From Anabaena sp. UHCC 0187 (lineage in GTDB: Bacteria > Cyanobacteriota > Cyanobacteriia > Cyanobacteriales > Nostocaceae), in the NCBI RefSeq assembly GCF_009712035.1, contig NZ_VILB01000007.1:87437-151436 (forward strand): 64,000 bases of DNA, given 5' to 3'. Under the pieces are notes generated by a model. It made no database searches. It saw only the letters and a list, made by a program, of their open reading frames with translations, and was not told the origin of the DNA. The first letter of the stretch is position 1, and the number at the start of each line of letters is the position of its first letter. Position numbers and translations under genes: made by a program. Positions 16,629 through 26,064 of this stretch are shown here, piece by piece.

Positions 16629-19397
16629 ATGGAAACATCTACCAATAAAACCAGCAATAAAGCCTATGATATCTTGCATACAGAGAGAATTAACCCATTG
16701 GATGCAATTTTTGCCCCCAAAACAGTAGCCGTAATTGGTGCAAGTGAAAAACCCGGAAGTGTGGGTAGAACTTTACTATGGAACTTAATTACTAATCCCT
16801 TTGGAGGCACAGTTTTTCCGATTAATCCTCACCGTCATAGCGTCTTAGGAATTAAAGCTTATCCAACTATTTTTGATGTTCCCGAAAAAATAGATTTAGT
16901 GGTAATTGCCACACCAGCAGCCACCGTTCCTAAAATTATATCTGATTGTGTAACTATCGGTGTTAAAGGCGCAATTATTATTTCCGCTGGTTTCAAAGAA
17001 GCCGGAGAAAAAGGGATTGCTTTAGAGCAGGAAATACTCGAACAAGCACACAAAGGAAACATTAGAATTATTGGACCAAATTGCTTAGGAGTAATGAACC
17101 CAATTTCCGGTTTAAACGCTACCTTTGCTAGTAAAATTGCACAACCTGGAAACGTTGGTTTTATTAGCCAAAGTGGGGCTTTATGTACATCAATTTTGGA
17201 CTGGAGTTTACAGGAAAATGTGGGTTTTAGTGCCTTTGTTTCCATCGGTTCAATGTTAGATATAAATTGGGGTGATTTGATTTATTATCTTGGTGATGAT
17301 CCCCATACAAAAAGTATTGTCATTTATATGGAATCCATTGGGGATGCGCGTTCCTTCCTGTCAGCAGCGCGAGAAGTGGCTTTAACAAAACCGATAATTG
17401 TTATTAAAGCCGGTCGTACCGCAGCCGCAGCTAAAGCCGCAGCTTCCCACACAGGTGCATTAGCAGGAAGTGACGCTGTTTTAGATGCAGCTTTTCGGCG
17501 TTGTGGGGTATTACGAGTCAATAGTATTTCTGATTTATTTGATATGTCAGAAGTATTAGCAAAACAACCCCGTCCCCAAGGTCCACGGTTAACGATTTTA
17601 ACTAATGCGGGTGGTCCGGGAGTATTAGCAACAGATACATTAATTGAAAGTGGGGGAGAATTAGCATTAATTTCTCCAGAAATAATCACTTCTCTCAATG
17701 AAATTTTACCACCACAATGGAGTCATAATAATCCTATTGATATTTTAGGAGATGCTGATCCACAACGTTATACAAAAGCCTTAGAAATTGCAGCAAAAGA
17801 TCCCAATAGTGATGGTTTGTTAGTAATTTTAACACCCCAAGCGATGACAGATCCTACCCAAATTGCAGAACAATTAAAACCCTACTCGCAAATGTCGAAT
17901 AAACCGATTTTAGCAAGTTGGATGGGTGGTGCAGATGTGGCTGCGGGACAAAAAATTCTTAACAGTCAAGGTATTCCCACATACTCTTATCCTGATACAG
18001 CAGCGCGGGTATTTAGTTATATGTGGAAATCGAGTTATAACCTGCGGGGTATTTATGAAACTCCGGTTTTACCAACATTAACTTGTGATGTGAATACTCG
18101 CAATTGTGCCATAGTTGAAAATATTATTCAAGCCGCAAGAACAGCACAAAGAACAATTCTGACTGAATTTGAATCTAAGGAAATTTTAGCCGCGTATGGT
18201 ATTCCTGTGGTTGCTGGTTGTATCGCTGAAAGTGCAGATAAAGCAGTTGAATGTGCAGAAAATCTGGGTTATCCAGTTGTTTTAAAACTTTATTCTCAAA
18301 CCATTACCCATAAAACTGATGTGGGTGGTGTGCAGTTAAATCTGCAAAATGCTGAAGCTGTAAACCTGGCTTACCAAACTATTGAAACATCAGTCAAAGA
18401 AAAAGCCAAAGCCGAAGATTTTCTCGGTGTCATGGTACAGAAAATGATAAAAACTGATGGTTATGAATTGATTATTGGGAGTAGTTTAGATCCGCAATTT
18501 GGGCCAGTATTATTATTTGGTGCTGGAGGACAATTGGTGGAAGTTTTTCAAGATAGTTCTATAGCCCTTCCTCCCCTCAATACTACCCTAGCACGGCGGA
18601 TGATGGAACAAACCAAAATTTACAAAGCCTTGCAAGGAGTCAGAGGACGGAAAAGTATTAATATTGCTGCCCTTGACCAATTAATGGTAGAATTTAGTCA
18701 ATTAGTTGTGGAACAACCTTGGATTAAAGAAATTGATATTAATCCCTTGTTAGCTATTCCTCCTACTCCAGAAAATCCTGGAGGATTAATTGCATTAGAT
18801 GCCAGAATAGTTTTACATTCTGCTGATGTTGCAGAACATCAATTACCAAAATTAGCCATTCGTCCCTATCCTAGTCAATATATTAGTGATTGGAAATTGA
18901 AAAATAATATACCAGTTACTATTCGTCCCATTCGTCCTGAAGACGAACCATTAATGGTAAAATTTCACAAAACTCTATCAGAAGAAAGTGTCTATTTTCG
19001 CTATTTTCACTTAATCAAATTGAGTCAACGCATTACCCATGAACGACTAACGCGGATATGTTTTATTGACTATGATCAAGAAATGGCTTTAGTTGCAGAA
19101 TACCAAAATCCCGAAACAGAAAATAGGGAAATATTAGCAGTAGGAAGATTAAGTAAATTACATGAGAATAATGCAGCGGAATTTGCTATGCTAGTCAGCG
19201 ATAAATTCCAATGTCAAGGTTTAGGGACAGAAATACTCCGCAGGTTATTAGAAGTTGGTAAAAATGAAAAAGTCTGCTGTATCTATGCTGATATTTTGGC
19301 TGATAATTCAGGTATGCAGCGAGTATGTCAAACACTGGGTTTTCAAATCACAAATACAAATGATACCACAGTATTAAGAGCAGAAATTGGACTTTAA
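16629..19397 (+). CDS. NDP-forming acyl-CoA synthetase / GNAT acetyltransferase fusion
   Basis: A 922-residue multidomain protein: CoA-binding Rossmann domain (about residues 22-140, [19 protein letters not shown]), succinyl-CoA ligase-like domains (about 150-460), ATP-grasp domain (about 495-715), and a C-terminal GNAT domain (about 765-920). The architecture matches Pat/YfiQ-type protein acetyltransferases and ADP-forming acetyl-CoA synthetases. In ADP-forming synthetases a His is phosphorylated during catalysis, and here a His is present in [12 protein letters not shown] (about residue 275). As I recall it is missing in Salmonella Pat, where that half is inactive. So both an ATP-yielding acetate-forming activity and a regulatory acetyltransferase are possible. 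It follows hoxW by 30 nt and ends at a hairpin shared with the convergent ileS. Confidence 0.9.
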   Translation: METSTNKTSNKAYDILHTERINPLDAIFAPKTVAVIGASEKPGSVGRTLLWNLITNPFGGTVFPINPHRHSVLGIKAYPTIFDVPEKIDLVVIATPAATVPKIISDCVTIGVKGAIIISAGFKEAGEKGIALEQEILEQAHKGNIRIIGPNCLGVMNPISGLNATFASKIAQPGNVGFISQSGALCTSILDWSLQENVGFSAFVSIGSMLDINWGDLIYYLGDDPHTKSIVIYMESIGDARSFLSAAREVALTKPIIVIKAGRTAAAAKAAASHTGALAGSDAVLDAAFRRCGVLRVNSISDLFDMSEVLAKQPRPQGPRLTILTNAGGPGVLATDTLIESGGELALISPEIITSLNEILPPQWSHNNPIDILGDADPQRYTKALEIAAKDPNSDGLLVILTPQAMTDPTQIAEQLKPYSQMSNKPILASWMGGADVAAGQKILNSQGIPTYSYPDTAARVFSYMWKSSYNLRGIYETPVLPTLTCDVNTRNCAIVENIIQAARTAQRTILTEFESKEILAAYGIPVVAGCIAESADKAVECAENLGYPVVLKLYSQTITHKTDVGGVQLNLQNAEAVNLAYQTIETSVKEKAKAEDFLGVMVQKMIKTDGYELIIGSSLDPQFGPVLLFGAGGQLVEVFQDSSIALPPLNTTLARRMMEQTKIYKALQGVRGRKSINIAALDQLMVEFSQLVVEQPWIKEIDINPLLAIPPTPENPGGLIALDARIVLHSADVAEHQLPKLAIRPYPSQYISDWKLKNNIPVTIRPIRPEDEPLMVKFHKTLSEESVYFRYFHLIKLSQRITHERLTRICFIDYDQEMALVAEYQNPETENREILAVGRLSKLHENNAAEFAMLVSDKFQCQGLGTEILRRLLEVGKNEKVCCIYADILADNSGMQRVCQTLGFQITNTNDTTVLRAEIGL

Positions 19398-19399
19398 AT

Positions 19400-19443
19400 A
19401 GATCCCCAACTTCTTCCATCAATTTATAAGAAGTCGGGGATAT
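19400..19443. terminator. Hairpin between the convergent acyl-CoA synthetase gene and ileS
   Basis: Arms ATCCCCAACTTCTT (19402-19415) and AAGAAGTCGGGGAT (19428-19441) pair with one mismatch around a 12-nt loop. It starts 2 nt after the plus-strand stop and ends 8 nt before the ileS stop, so it can act as a bidirectional terminator. It is a third copy of the GATCCCCGA hairpin family. Confidence 0.75.
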
Positions 19444-19450
19444 TATTGTT

Positions 19451-22360
19451 CTAGAACTCTCCAGCTAAAGCCGGAATACAACGTTCACACAACAATGGAT
19501 GTTCTGCTGATTCACCTACATGAGTAGAATAGTTCCAACAGCGATCGCACTTGTGGTAAGATTTTCCATCATGTTCGTAATCTGCGGCATTAACTACGCC
19601 AATATCCCAATTATCCTCACCTTGAACTCGCAGAGTTTTCAATCCTTTTAATGTCTCAGGAGTATCTAATAATTGCACTTCAGAAGTGAGGAATAAATAT
19701 CTTAATTCATCAATTCCATTACCACCAATATTTAAGGGTTCAATAGCAGCGCGTAATTTTTCATCACTGAAATAAATCAAAGCTATAGCTTCTAAAGAAG
19801 AACCAATCAGCTTTTCTGTCCGTGCTTGTTCTAAAACCTTATTAACATCACCACGAATCCGTCGCAGTGTTTTCCAAAATTCCCCTAATTCGGGATTTTC
19901 CCACTTATCATCAACCTGCACCCAACCAGCTTGAAAAACTGATTTATATTGGGTTTCGTAGGGGATAAATTGCCAGATATCTTCCGCAGTATGACACAAA
20001 ACAGGTGCGATCGCTCTAGCCAAATTCTCCAAAGCAATTTGCAAAACCGTTTGACAACTGCGACGACGGAAAGCATCAGCAGAACTGATATATAATCTAT
20101 CCTTCGCAACATCTAAATAAAAGTTCGACAAATCCACAACGCAGAAATTCTGCACAGTTTGGAAAAAGCGGAAAAACTGGAAACTATCAAAAGCGTCCGT
20201 CACTTCATTAAACACCTCACGAATGCGGTGCAGCATATATTTATCCAAATCGGGTAAATCTTCAAAAGCTACAGCATCTTTGAGAGGATCAAAATCATGC
20301 AAACTACCCAATAAAAACCGCGCGGTGTTGCGAATCTTATTTCTGACATCCGCTAATTGCTTGATGATGTTACCACCCAACCGGACATCACCAGAATAAT
20401 CTACCGAAGAAACCCACAACCGCAAAACATCCGCACCATAAGCAGGTTGTTGTTTTTGGTTAGTCCCACCTTGAATCATCAATTGAGGGTCAACCACATT
20501 CCCCACCGATTTACTCATTTTTCGCCCATTTTCATCCAAGACGAAACCATGAGTTAACACAGTTTTATAAGGTGCAATGCCATTAACCGCCACACTGGTT
20601 AACAAAGACGATTGAAACCAACCGCGATGTTGGTCAGAACCTTCCAAATACATATCAGCAGGATACGTTAATTCTGGTCTTTGCTTCGCTACTGCCGCCC
20701 AAGAAGAACCAGAATCAAACCAGACATCCATTGTATCTGTACCCCGGCGGTAAGTCTTGCCATTATTGCGGTATTGTTCCGGTAACAACTCCTCTACCGA
20801 CAACTCCCACCAAGCATCAGAACCCTTTTCGGCAAAAATAGCTTGAACGTGGTTAATCGTGTCCGCATTTAGCAAAACTTCCCCAGTTGCTTCATCATAA
20901 AACACCGGAATCGGCACACCCCAAGAACGTTGACGAGAAATACACCAATCGGATCTTTCTGCTATCATCGGCGTGATGCGGTTTTCACCCTGTGCCGGAA
21001 TCCAACGCACAGATGAAATAGCCTTTAAAGCCTCATCCCGAAAACCAGCCACAGAAGCAAACCATTGTTCAGTAGCGCGGAAAATCGTCGGCTTCTTCGT
21101 TCTCCAATCATAAGGATACTTGTGAGGATAAGCTTCCTCCTTCAACAGAGAACCCGCTTCATGCAAAGCGTCAATAATCGCTTGATTACCATCACCCAAA
21201 ACATTCAAGCCAGAAAACTTACCAGCCTCATCCGTAAAATTCCCACTATCATCAACCGGGGCAAGAATCGGCAAACCGTAACGCTGACCAACAATATAGT
21301 CCTCTTGACCATGACCAGGAGCCGTATGAACCAACCCAGTCCCCGACTCAGTAGTGATATAATCACCACCAACCACCACCGGACTTTCACGGTCAAAAAG
21401 AGGATGACGATAAATAGTATGTTCCAAATCCTTCCCTGCGAACTTGGCTTTCACCGTTAACTCACAATCCAAAACCCCAGCCAACCTATCCACCAACTCA
21501 GCCGCCACAATCAGATACTTGCACTCTCTCCGTGCCTCTGCGTCTCTGCGTGAGACCTCCACAACCGCATACTCCAACGCACCATTCACAGCCACAGCCA
21601 AATTACCGGGAATAGTCCAGGGAGTAGTAGTCCACACAGCCACCCCCAAATCAGGCAACAAGCCATCCAAACTAGCTTTTAACCCTTCAGAAACCTTCAC
21701 TACCGGAAAAGCCGCGTAAATACTGCGAGAAACGTGACCTTCAGGATATTCTAACTCAGCTTCTGCTAAAGCGGTTTTAGAACTAGGACTCCAATGCACA
21801 GGCTTTAAACCGCGATAAATATAACCTTTGAGGAACATTTCCCCAAATACGCCAATTTGCGCGGCTTCGTATTCTGGTTTTAAGGTTAAATAAGGATTTT
21901 CCCAATCACCCCAAATCCCATAGCGTTTAAAGCTTTCTCGTTGTTCGTCTACGGTCTTCAGTGCAAACTCTTTCGCTTTTTGTCGCAATTGCAAAGGAGT
22001 GAGATTTTGCCGTTCTGCCTGTTTCATATTTTGCAGAACTTTCAACTCAATGGGCAATCCGTGACAATCCCAGCCAGGAACGTAGCGAATTTTACGACCT
22101 TGGAGCAAATGGTAGCGGTTAATAATATCTTTGAGAATCTTATTTAAAGCATGACCAATATGCAACTGGCCGTTAGCATAGGGAGGCCCATCGTGCAGTA
22201 TAAATAATTCGCCAGGGTTGTTTTCAGCCAGTTGAGAATAAATGTTGTTTTCTTCCCAGAATTTTTGGATTTCGGGTTCGCGCTTGATTGCGTTAGCCCG
22301 CATATCAAATTTAGTCTTGGGTAAGTTGACGGTATCTTTGTATTTTCCAGTTTCGGTCAC
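19451..22360 (-). CDS. ileS: Isoleucyl-tRNA synthetase
   Basis: A 969-residue class I synthetase. The HIGH motif is in PYANGQLHIGHALNK (about residue 66), the signature KMSKSVGN is near residue 614, and a C-terminal zinc finger CDRCW...CERC (about residues 935-962) is typical of bacterial IleRS. The editing (CP1) domain around residues 200-400 contains ATTPWTIPGN. At about residues 269-279, in that domain, the sequence SRRDAEARRE is encoded by a dispersed 'GCAGAGACGCAGAGGC' repeat (21523-21556). It is an apparent in-frame insertion that the enzyme tolerates. It is monocistronic, and the nearest upstream gene (TcmP) is divergent. Confidence 0.98.
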   Translation of the reverse strand: MTETGKYKDTVNLPKTKFDMRANAIKREPEIQKFWEENNIYSQLAENNPGELFILHDGPPYANGQLHIGHALNKILKDIINRYHLLQGRKIRYVPGWDCHGLPIELKVLQNMKQAERQNLTPLQLRQKAKEFALKTVDEQRESFKRYGIWGDWENPYLTLKPEYEAAQIGVFGEMFLKGYIYRGLKPVHWSPSSKTALAEAELEYPEGHVSRSIYAAFPVVKVSEGLKASLDGLLPDLGVAVWTTTPWTIPGNLAVAVNGALEYAVVEVSRRDAEARRECKYLIVAAELVDRLAGVLDCELTVKAKFAGKDLEHTIYRHPLFDRESPVVVGGDYITTESGTGLVHTAPGHGQEDYIVGQRYGLPILAPVDDSGNFTDEAGKFSGLNVLGDGNQAIIDALHEAGSLLKEEAYPHKYPYDWRTKKPTIFRATEQWFASVAGFRDEALKAISSVRWIPAQGENRITPMIAERSDWCISRQRSWGVPIPVFYDEATGEVLLNADTINHVQAIFAEKGSDAWWELSVEELLPEQYRNNGKTYRRGTDTMDVWFDSGSSWAAVAKQRPELTYPADMYLEGSDQHRGWFQSSLLTSVAVNGIAPYKTVLTHGFVLDENGRKMSKSVGNVVDPQLMIQGGTNQKQQPAYGADVLRLWVSSVDYSGDVRLGGNIIKQLADVRNKIRNTARFLLGSLHDFDPLKDAVAFEDLPDLDKYMLHRIREVFNEVTDAFDSFQFFRFFQTVQNFCVVDLSNFYLDVAKDRLYISSADAFRRRSCQTVLQIALENLARAIAPVLCHTAEDIWQFIPYETQYKSVFQAGWVQVDDKWENPELGEFWKTLRRIRGDVNKVLEQARTEKLIGSSLEAIALIYFSDEKLRAAIEPLNIGGNGIDELRYLFLTSEVQLLDTPETLKGLKTLRVQGEDNWDIGVVNAADYEHDGKSYHKCDRCWNYSTHVGESAEHPLLCERCIPALAGEF
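21523..21556. repeat. Dispersed repeat inserted in frame inside ileS
   Basis: The element (ctctccgtgcctctgcgtct on the plus strand) is the same family as intergenic copies at 3506-3543 and 50530-50562. Here it is translated on the minus strand as SRRDAEARRE, within the editing domain of IleRS. Its length keeps the frame. Confidence 0.85.
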
Positions 22361-22508
22361 AGTTTCATGCCTAAATGTAGGTGTGCAGGTTATCCGATCA
22401 ATTATAGGAGATAGGCATAAAGCTTAAAAACTAAAACCTTTGAATTGCATATAGACATCCCGTAACCTGTAACCTAATATAGATAGAGTATATACGGAGC
22501 TATTACGT

Positions 22509-23636
22509 ATGAGTAACAATTCCTTTTTTGATGAGCAGAAAGAGCAATCGTTGGTAAAAGCCAGAATTGTTGAGAAATATTTTTGGGTTTGGGCAAAGGT
22601 GATTATCCCAACTGCTAAAAAAGCAGGTCATAAAATTGCTTATATAGACCTTTTCGCTGGTCCAGGTAGATACAAAGATGGTTCAAAATCAACACCCATC
22701 AAAGTTTTAGAAACGGCAATTGCTGATCCAGATATGCAAAATATGCTGAAAACATTATTTAATGATGCTAATTCTGAACATACCAATTCTCTTCAAGAAG
22801 CTATAGATGCAATTCCTGGCATTAATAATTTAAAATATAAGCCTCAAGTAATTAGTTATGAGGTTGGTGAAAATATTGTTAATACATTTAGTCAGTTAAA
22901 TTTAGTTCCCACATTATTTTTTGTAGATCCTTGGGGATATAAAGGTTTGTCATTAAAATTGATCAACTCAGTTGTAAAAAATTGGGGTTGCGATTGCATT
23001 TTCTTTTTCAACTACAATCGCATAAATATGGGTTTAGGTAATACAGCAGTTGAAGAACATATAAATGCACTATTTGAAAAAACAAGAGCAGATAAATTAC
23101 GCGAGCAATTAAAAGCACTTAAAGCAGAAGAAAGGGAGTTAACAATTGTAGAGGCTATTTGCGAAGCTTTACAAGAACTGGGTGGGAAATATGTTTTACC
23201 TTTTCGCTTTAAATATGAAAATGGTAAACGGACTAGCCATCACTTAATCTTCGTGAGTAAGCACTTCAAAGGCTATGAAATTATGAAAGAGATCATGGCA
23301 AAAGAAAGTTCTGAGCAAAATCAAGGTGTACCTTCCTTTGAATATAACCCTGCTACTGTTATACAACCGTTGCTATTTGAATTTTATCGTCCTCTCGATG
23401 AATTAGAACAAATGCTACTAAATGAGTTTGCCAATAAAACAATAACTATGCAAGAAATTTATATGCAGCATAATGTTGGTAGAAGTTACATTAGCAAGAA
23501 TTACAAAACTGCTCTTATTAATCTTGAAGCTCAAGGCAAAATTACAGCCGACCGTCCTGCTGATAAAAGACCAAAACGCAAAGGAGAAATTACTTTTGCA
23601 GATTCTGTTAAAGTTACATTCCCACCTAAGCCGTAA
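22509..23636 (+). CDS. tcmP: Three-Cys-motif partner protein TcmP
   Basis: A 375-residue protein of the TcmP family, defined by its genomic association with a three-Cys-motif (Gp37/Gp68-like) protein. The N-terminal half has DLFAGPGRYKDG (about residue 48) and FFVDPWGYKG (about residue 137), the spacing of a Rossmann/methyltransferase-like fold. A helical insert and a C-terminal winged-helix-like segment (EIYMQHNVGRSYISKNY) follow. No function is established, and DNA/RNA modification or defence is a guess from fold and context. A GGAG precedes the ATG by 9 nt. The gene is convergent with its partner, and their 3' ends overlap by 11 nt (23626-23636). Confidence 0.88.
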   Translation: MSNNSFFDEQKEQSLVKARIVEKYFWVWAKVIIPTAKKAGHKIAYIDLFAGPGRYKDGSKSTPIKVLETAIADPDMQNMLKTLFNDANSEHTNSLQEAIDAIPGINNLKYKPQVISYEVGENIVNTFSQLNLVPTLFFVDPWGYKGLSLKLINSVVKNWGCDCIFFFNYNRINMGLGNTAVEEHINALFEKTRADKLREQLKALKAEERELTIVEAICEALQELGGKYVLPFRFKYENGKRTSHHLIFVSKHFKGYEIMKEIMAKESSEQNQGVPSFEYNPATVIQPLLFEFYRPLDELEQMLLNEFANKTITMQEIYMQHNVGRSYISKNYKTALINLEAQGKITADRPADKRPKRKGEITFADSVKVTFPPKP

Positions 23637-24402
23637 GTTGCAAATTTTCTTTTTTCAATGCTAATTTTCGTGGAGATTGACCCCATGTTTTTTGATGTTC
23701 TTGCCAAGCTTCTGGCATTTCATCCCATATTCTACCATCTAATAACTTACCTCCAGCTTTAGAAGTTCTACCACCGATTTGCTTAAAGAAAAATGCAACT
23801 TCTGCTTTTTGGCATTGGTCACGAATGTCTTCAGCCCATTCAATATTCATTGGACGATGTTTTTGACCAGATTCTCCACCAACAATGACCCAATCAATAT
23901 TTGTGAGGTCAAGATTTAATGAACCTAATAATGGTTCACAGGAAAGAAAACGCACATTTGCAGGAACTTGACGAAGTAAATCAATACGAGAAACATAACT
24001 TTGATTTTCTACTGATACACCTAACCAGATGTTTTTATGAAAGTCTAGATGTGGTGCTAATTCAACTAATCTTTCAGGTCTTTTTGTTAATATTTGATAT
24101 ATGTGATGAGGCGTAGCATGAATCACTTTAAATACCTTTTGAATAAAATCTAAAGGTACTTCTTCATGAAAAAGATCGCTCATTGAATTAACAAATATTC
24201 TACTGGGAGTACGCCATTTTAAAGGTTCTGTCAATCTTTCTGGATGTAGAGTTAAATCAAATCCATTTTTGAAATTATTAGGAAAGCGTTTAGTAATAGC
24301 TTCTGCGTAGCAATGCACACAACCCGGACTAACTTTGTTACAACCAGTTGTAGGATTCCAAGTTTTATCTGTCCACTCAATACCTGTGTTTATACTAGAC
24401 AT
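23626..24402 (-). CDS. Three-Cys-motif protein (phage Gp37/Gp68 family, DUF5131)
   Basis: A 258-residue protein with the signature TGIEWTDKTWNPTTGCNKVSPGC and the cluster C21-x6-C28-x2-C31 followed by YAE. This recalls an iron-sulfur ligand set of radical-SAM-like proteins, though the spacing is not the classic Cx3Cx2C. Further family motifs are VNSMSDLFHEEVP, ILTKRPERL, WLGVSVENQ, SCEPLLG and WVIVGGESG. Homologues occur in phages and mobile islands, next to TcmP. Here it faces TcmP tail to tail. The reaction is not known. A radical-type modification of nucleic acid would fit the motif but is inference. Confidence 0.9.
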   Translation of the reverse strand: MSSINTGIEWTDKTWNPTTGCNKVSPGCVHCYAEAITKRFPNNFKNGFDLTLHPERLTEPLKWRTPSRIFVNSMSDLFHEEVPLDFIQKVFKVIHATPHHIYQILTKRPERLVELAPHLDFHKNIWLGVSVENQSYVSRIDLLRQVPANVRFLSCEPLLGSLNLDLTNIDWVIVGGESGQKHRPMNIEWAEDIRDQCQKAEVAFFFKQIGGRTSKAGGKLLDGRIWDEMPEAWQEHQKTWGQSPRKLALKKENLQLTA

Positions 24403-24543
24403 GATGATTTAACCTTAGTCAGTTATGAATTTTGTAAGTTATCTGGATTTGATGTTTTTAATTCGTATGTACTATAATATAACAGATTTCATGAGTATCA
24501 AAAATTATTTTCTCATCCTTATCCAACCGTCAGTTATTCCCAA

Positions 24544-24750
24544 ATGATTAAAAATCAGTTCAATTTACTAGATGTAGTAGCACTCACAGTTGATTTAGCT
24601 GAATATCATTTGCTGCGTGGTCAAGTTGGTACAATAGTTGAATTATTAACCGATGGTGCTGTGTTTGAAGTAGAATTTAGCGATAGTAATGGACAAACTT
24701 ATGAATCTCTTGGTTTACGTCCAGAGCAAATAATGGTGTTAAATTTTTAG
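24544..24750 (+). CDS. DUF4926 family small protein
   Basis: A 68-residue protein of the pattern FNLLDVVALTVDLAEYHLLRGQVGTIVELL...FEVEFSDSNGQTYESLGLRPEQIMVL. This is recognisable as the DUF4926 family, a small beta-barrel-like domain often found beside toxin-antitoxin-type small genes and multicopy in cyanobacteria. Function is unknown. The 3' end overlaps the convergent transposase gene by 4 nt. No paired small gene is visible on the same strand. Confidence 0.85.
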   Translation: MIKNQFNLLDVVALTVDLAEYHLLRGQVGTIVELLTDGAVFEVEFSDSNGQTYESLGLRPEQIMVLNF

Positions 24751-25283
24751 CCAATATCATCATCAAAAATAATTTCCTCACCCGCACCCCACATCATTTC
24801 ATACATACCTTGACGCACAGCCCGATGAAAACTGGAATATTCCCAATCCTTTGGTGCTGTTACCAAACCATGTTTCACGGGATTATAATGAATATATTCA
24901 ACGTGATTTTGAAAATCAATTTCATCTCTAATTAAATGTTCCCAAAAACGATATTGCCATATAGCCCGTTGTTTTTTATTTTTTCTAGATAAAGATATAT
25001 TTTCTGGTGAAATAGTTTCACATTTACGACTAAAATAACTTTTAATTAACCGCCAACGGGTAGAAAAATCCTGATCATTTTCTGGTAAAGTCCAAATACA
25101 GTGGAGATGATCAGGTAAAATAACAACAGCATCTATAATAAATGGATGTTTCTGCATTACATAACCAAAAGCATCTCTTAATAAAGAAACATTTTTTGGT
25201 AAACATAATATTTTTTGTCTTTTATCTGTCACCACTGTAAAAAAGTATGTTCCTCCTGCCACTTTGGCGCGGCGATATTCCAT
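24747..25283 (-). CDS. REP-associated tyrosine transposase (Y1_Tnp / RAYT)
   Basis: A 178-residue single-domain HUH-related protein. The metal-binding motif DHLHC (His59, His61) follows VVILP. The catalytic Tyr region is EYIHYNPVKHGLV, and the RAYT signature W-QYRFWEHLIRDE...F is complete. The C-terminal extension (SFHRAVRQGMYEMMWG) is typical of the cyanobacterial branch. RAYTs are domesticated relatives of IS200/IS605 transposases that act on REP palindromes. A perfect copy of the 33-nt REP-like palindrome lies 53 nt upstream of its start (25336-25368). The gene appears intact. Confidence 0.92.
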   Translation of the reverse strand: MEYRRAKVAGGTYFFTVVTDKRQKILCLPKNVSLLRDAFGYVMQKHPFIIDAVVILPDHLHCIWTLPENDQDFSTRWRLIKSYFSRKCETISPENISLSRKNKKQRAIWQYRFWEHLIRDEIDFQNHVEYIHYNPVKHGLVTAPKDWEYSSFHRAVRQGMYEMMWGAGEEIIFDDDIG

Positions 25284-25335
25284 ACTATAAATATCCTGTG
25301 ATTAAAGTTGTGTTTTATAATCTTGATTTTACCCC

Positions 25336-25368
25336 GTAGGTTGGGTTGACGCAAGGAAACCCAACATT
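25336..25368 (+). repeat. REP-like palindrome (copy 2) upstream of the RAYT gene
   Basis: Identical over 33 nt to copy 1 at 13188-13220 (gtaggttgggttgacgcaag then gaaacccaacatt). It is followed at 25377-25398 by a partial variant (agcgaagcacaacccgacat). Its position beside a transposase gene of the REP-acting family fits it being that enzyme's substrate. Confidence 0.9.
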
Positions 25369-25399
25369 AATTATACAGCGAAGCACAACCCGACATTAA

Positions 25400-25822
25400 T
25401 TATAATATCCTGGTGGGTGGTGTTACCCAATTTTCATATTCCAAATTAGTGATATTTTGAAAGTGTTTAATATTAGCAGTGATTAAAACGCTTTTATTAT
25501 TAATTGCTGATGCTCCAATCAGTAAGTCAAGGGGAGTAATTAATAAACCTCTCTGACGTAAATCTTGATAAATAAAACTTGCAACATTAGCTGTATCTAT
25601 ATCAAGGGGTAAAATCTCGCTGCTATTGGCAAGAATTTCAAATTGCTGTAAAAGATTTCTAGCATCTTTGTACAACAACCCACTTTTGATTTCATAGTAG
25701 GTAAGAATAGAAAAAGTTAGATAACTGTGAAATTCTTTATATTCACGGAATTTTTTGACAACTTGTGTTTCACCTCGCAGAAAATATGAGAGGATATTAG
25801 TATCTAGTAAAGCTTTTTTCAT
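25400..25822 (-). CDS. VapC-like PIN-domain toxin
   Basis: A 140-residue PIN-domain protein. Conserved acidic residues are seen in LLDTNILSYF (Asp7), in YYEIKSGLL (Glu) and in TPLDLLIGASA (Asp), with the terminal T-x-N-x-KHF variant of the fourth motif. PIN toxins are Mg-dependent RNases that cut tRNA or rRNA. The start overlaps the stop of the upstream 81-codon gene by 4 nt, the classical antitoxin-toxin arrangement. Confidence 0.9.
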   Translation of the reverse strand: MKKALLDTNILSYFLRGETQVVKKFREYKEFHSYLTFSILTYYEIKSGLLYKDARNLLQQFEILANSSEILPLDIDTANVASFIYQDLRQRGLLITPLDLLIGASAINNKSVLITANIKHFQNITNLEYENWVTPPTRIL

Positions 25823-26064
25823 AGTTCAATTTGCCTTTGCAAGTCTAATAATCTTTGTTCTTCAATCTCATGTTCTAGGTTTTGTAAAAGTATAGTTTCT
25901 TCAGAACTTGCAATACCAGCAAATTGCATAAAATCTATATTTGTTGGATGCAGTAGTTGTTGACGTTGTGCTAATTGCTGGAAAATCAGTTGAGCAATTT
26001 CATTCTGTTCATCTTCAGGTAGCCTTGAGACGACAGCATAAGCTTGTTGTAAGAGATTAGTCAT
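25819..26064 (-). CDS. Probable antitoxin of the PIN toxin
   Basis: An 81-residue acidic, helix-rich protein (SRLPEDEQNEIAQLIFQQLAQRQQ near the N-terminus). It is of the type found directly upstream of PIN toxins in cyanobacteria, and it overlaps the toxin gene by 4 nt. No AbrB, RHH or Phd fold could be recognised with confidence. The antitoxin role rests on position, size and coupling. Confidence 0.78.
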   Translation of the reverse strand: MTNLLQQAYAVVSRLPEDEQNEIAQLIFQQLAQRQQLLHPTNIDFMQFAGIASSEETILLQNLEHEIEEQRLLDLQRQIEL

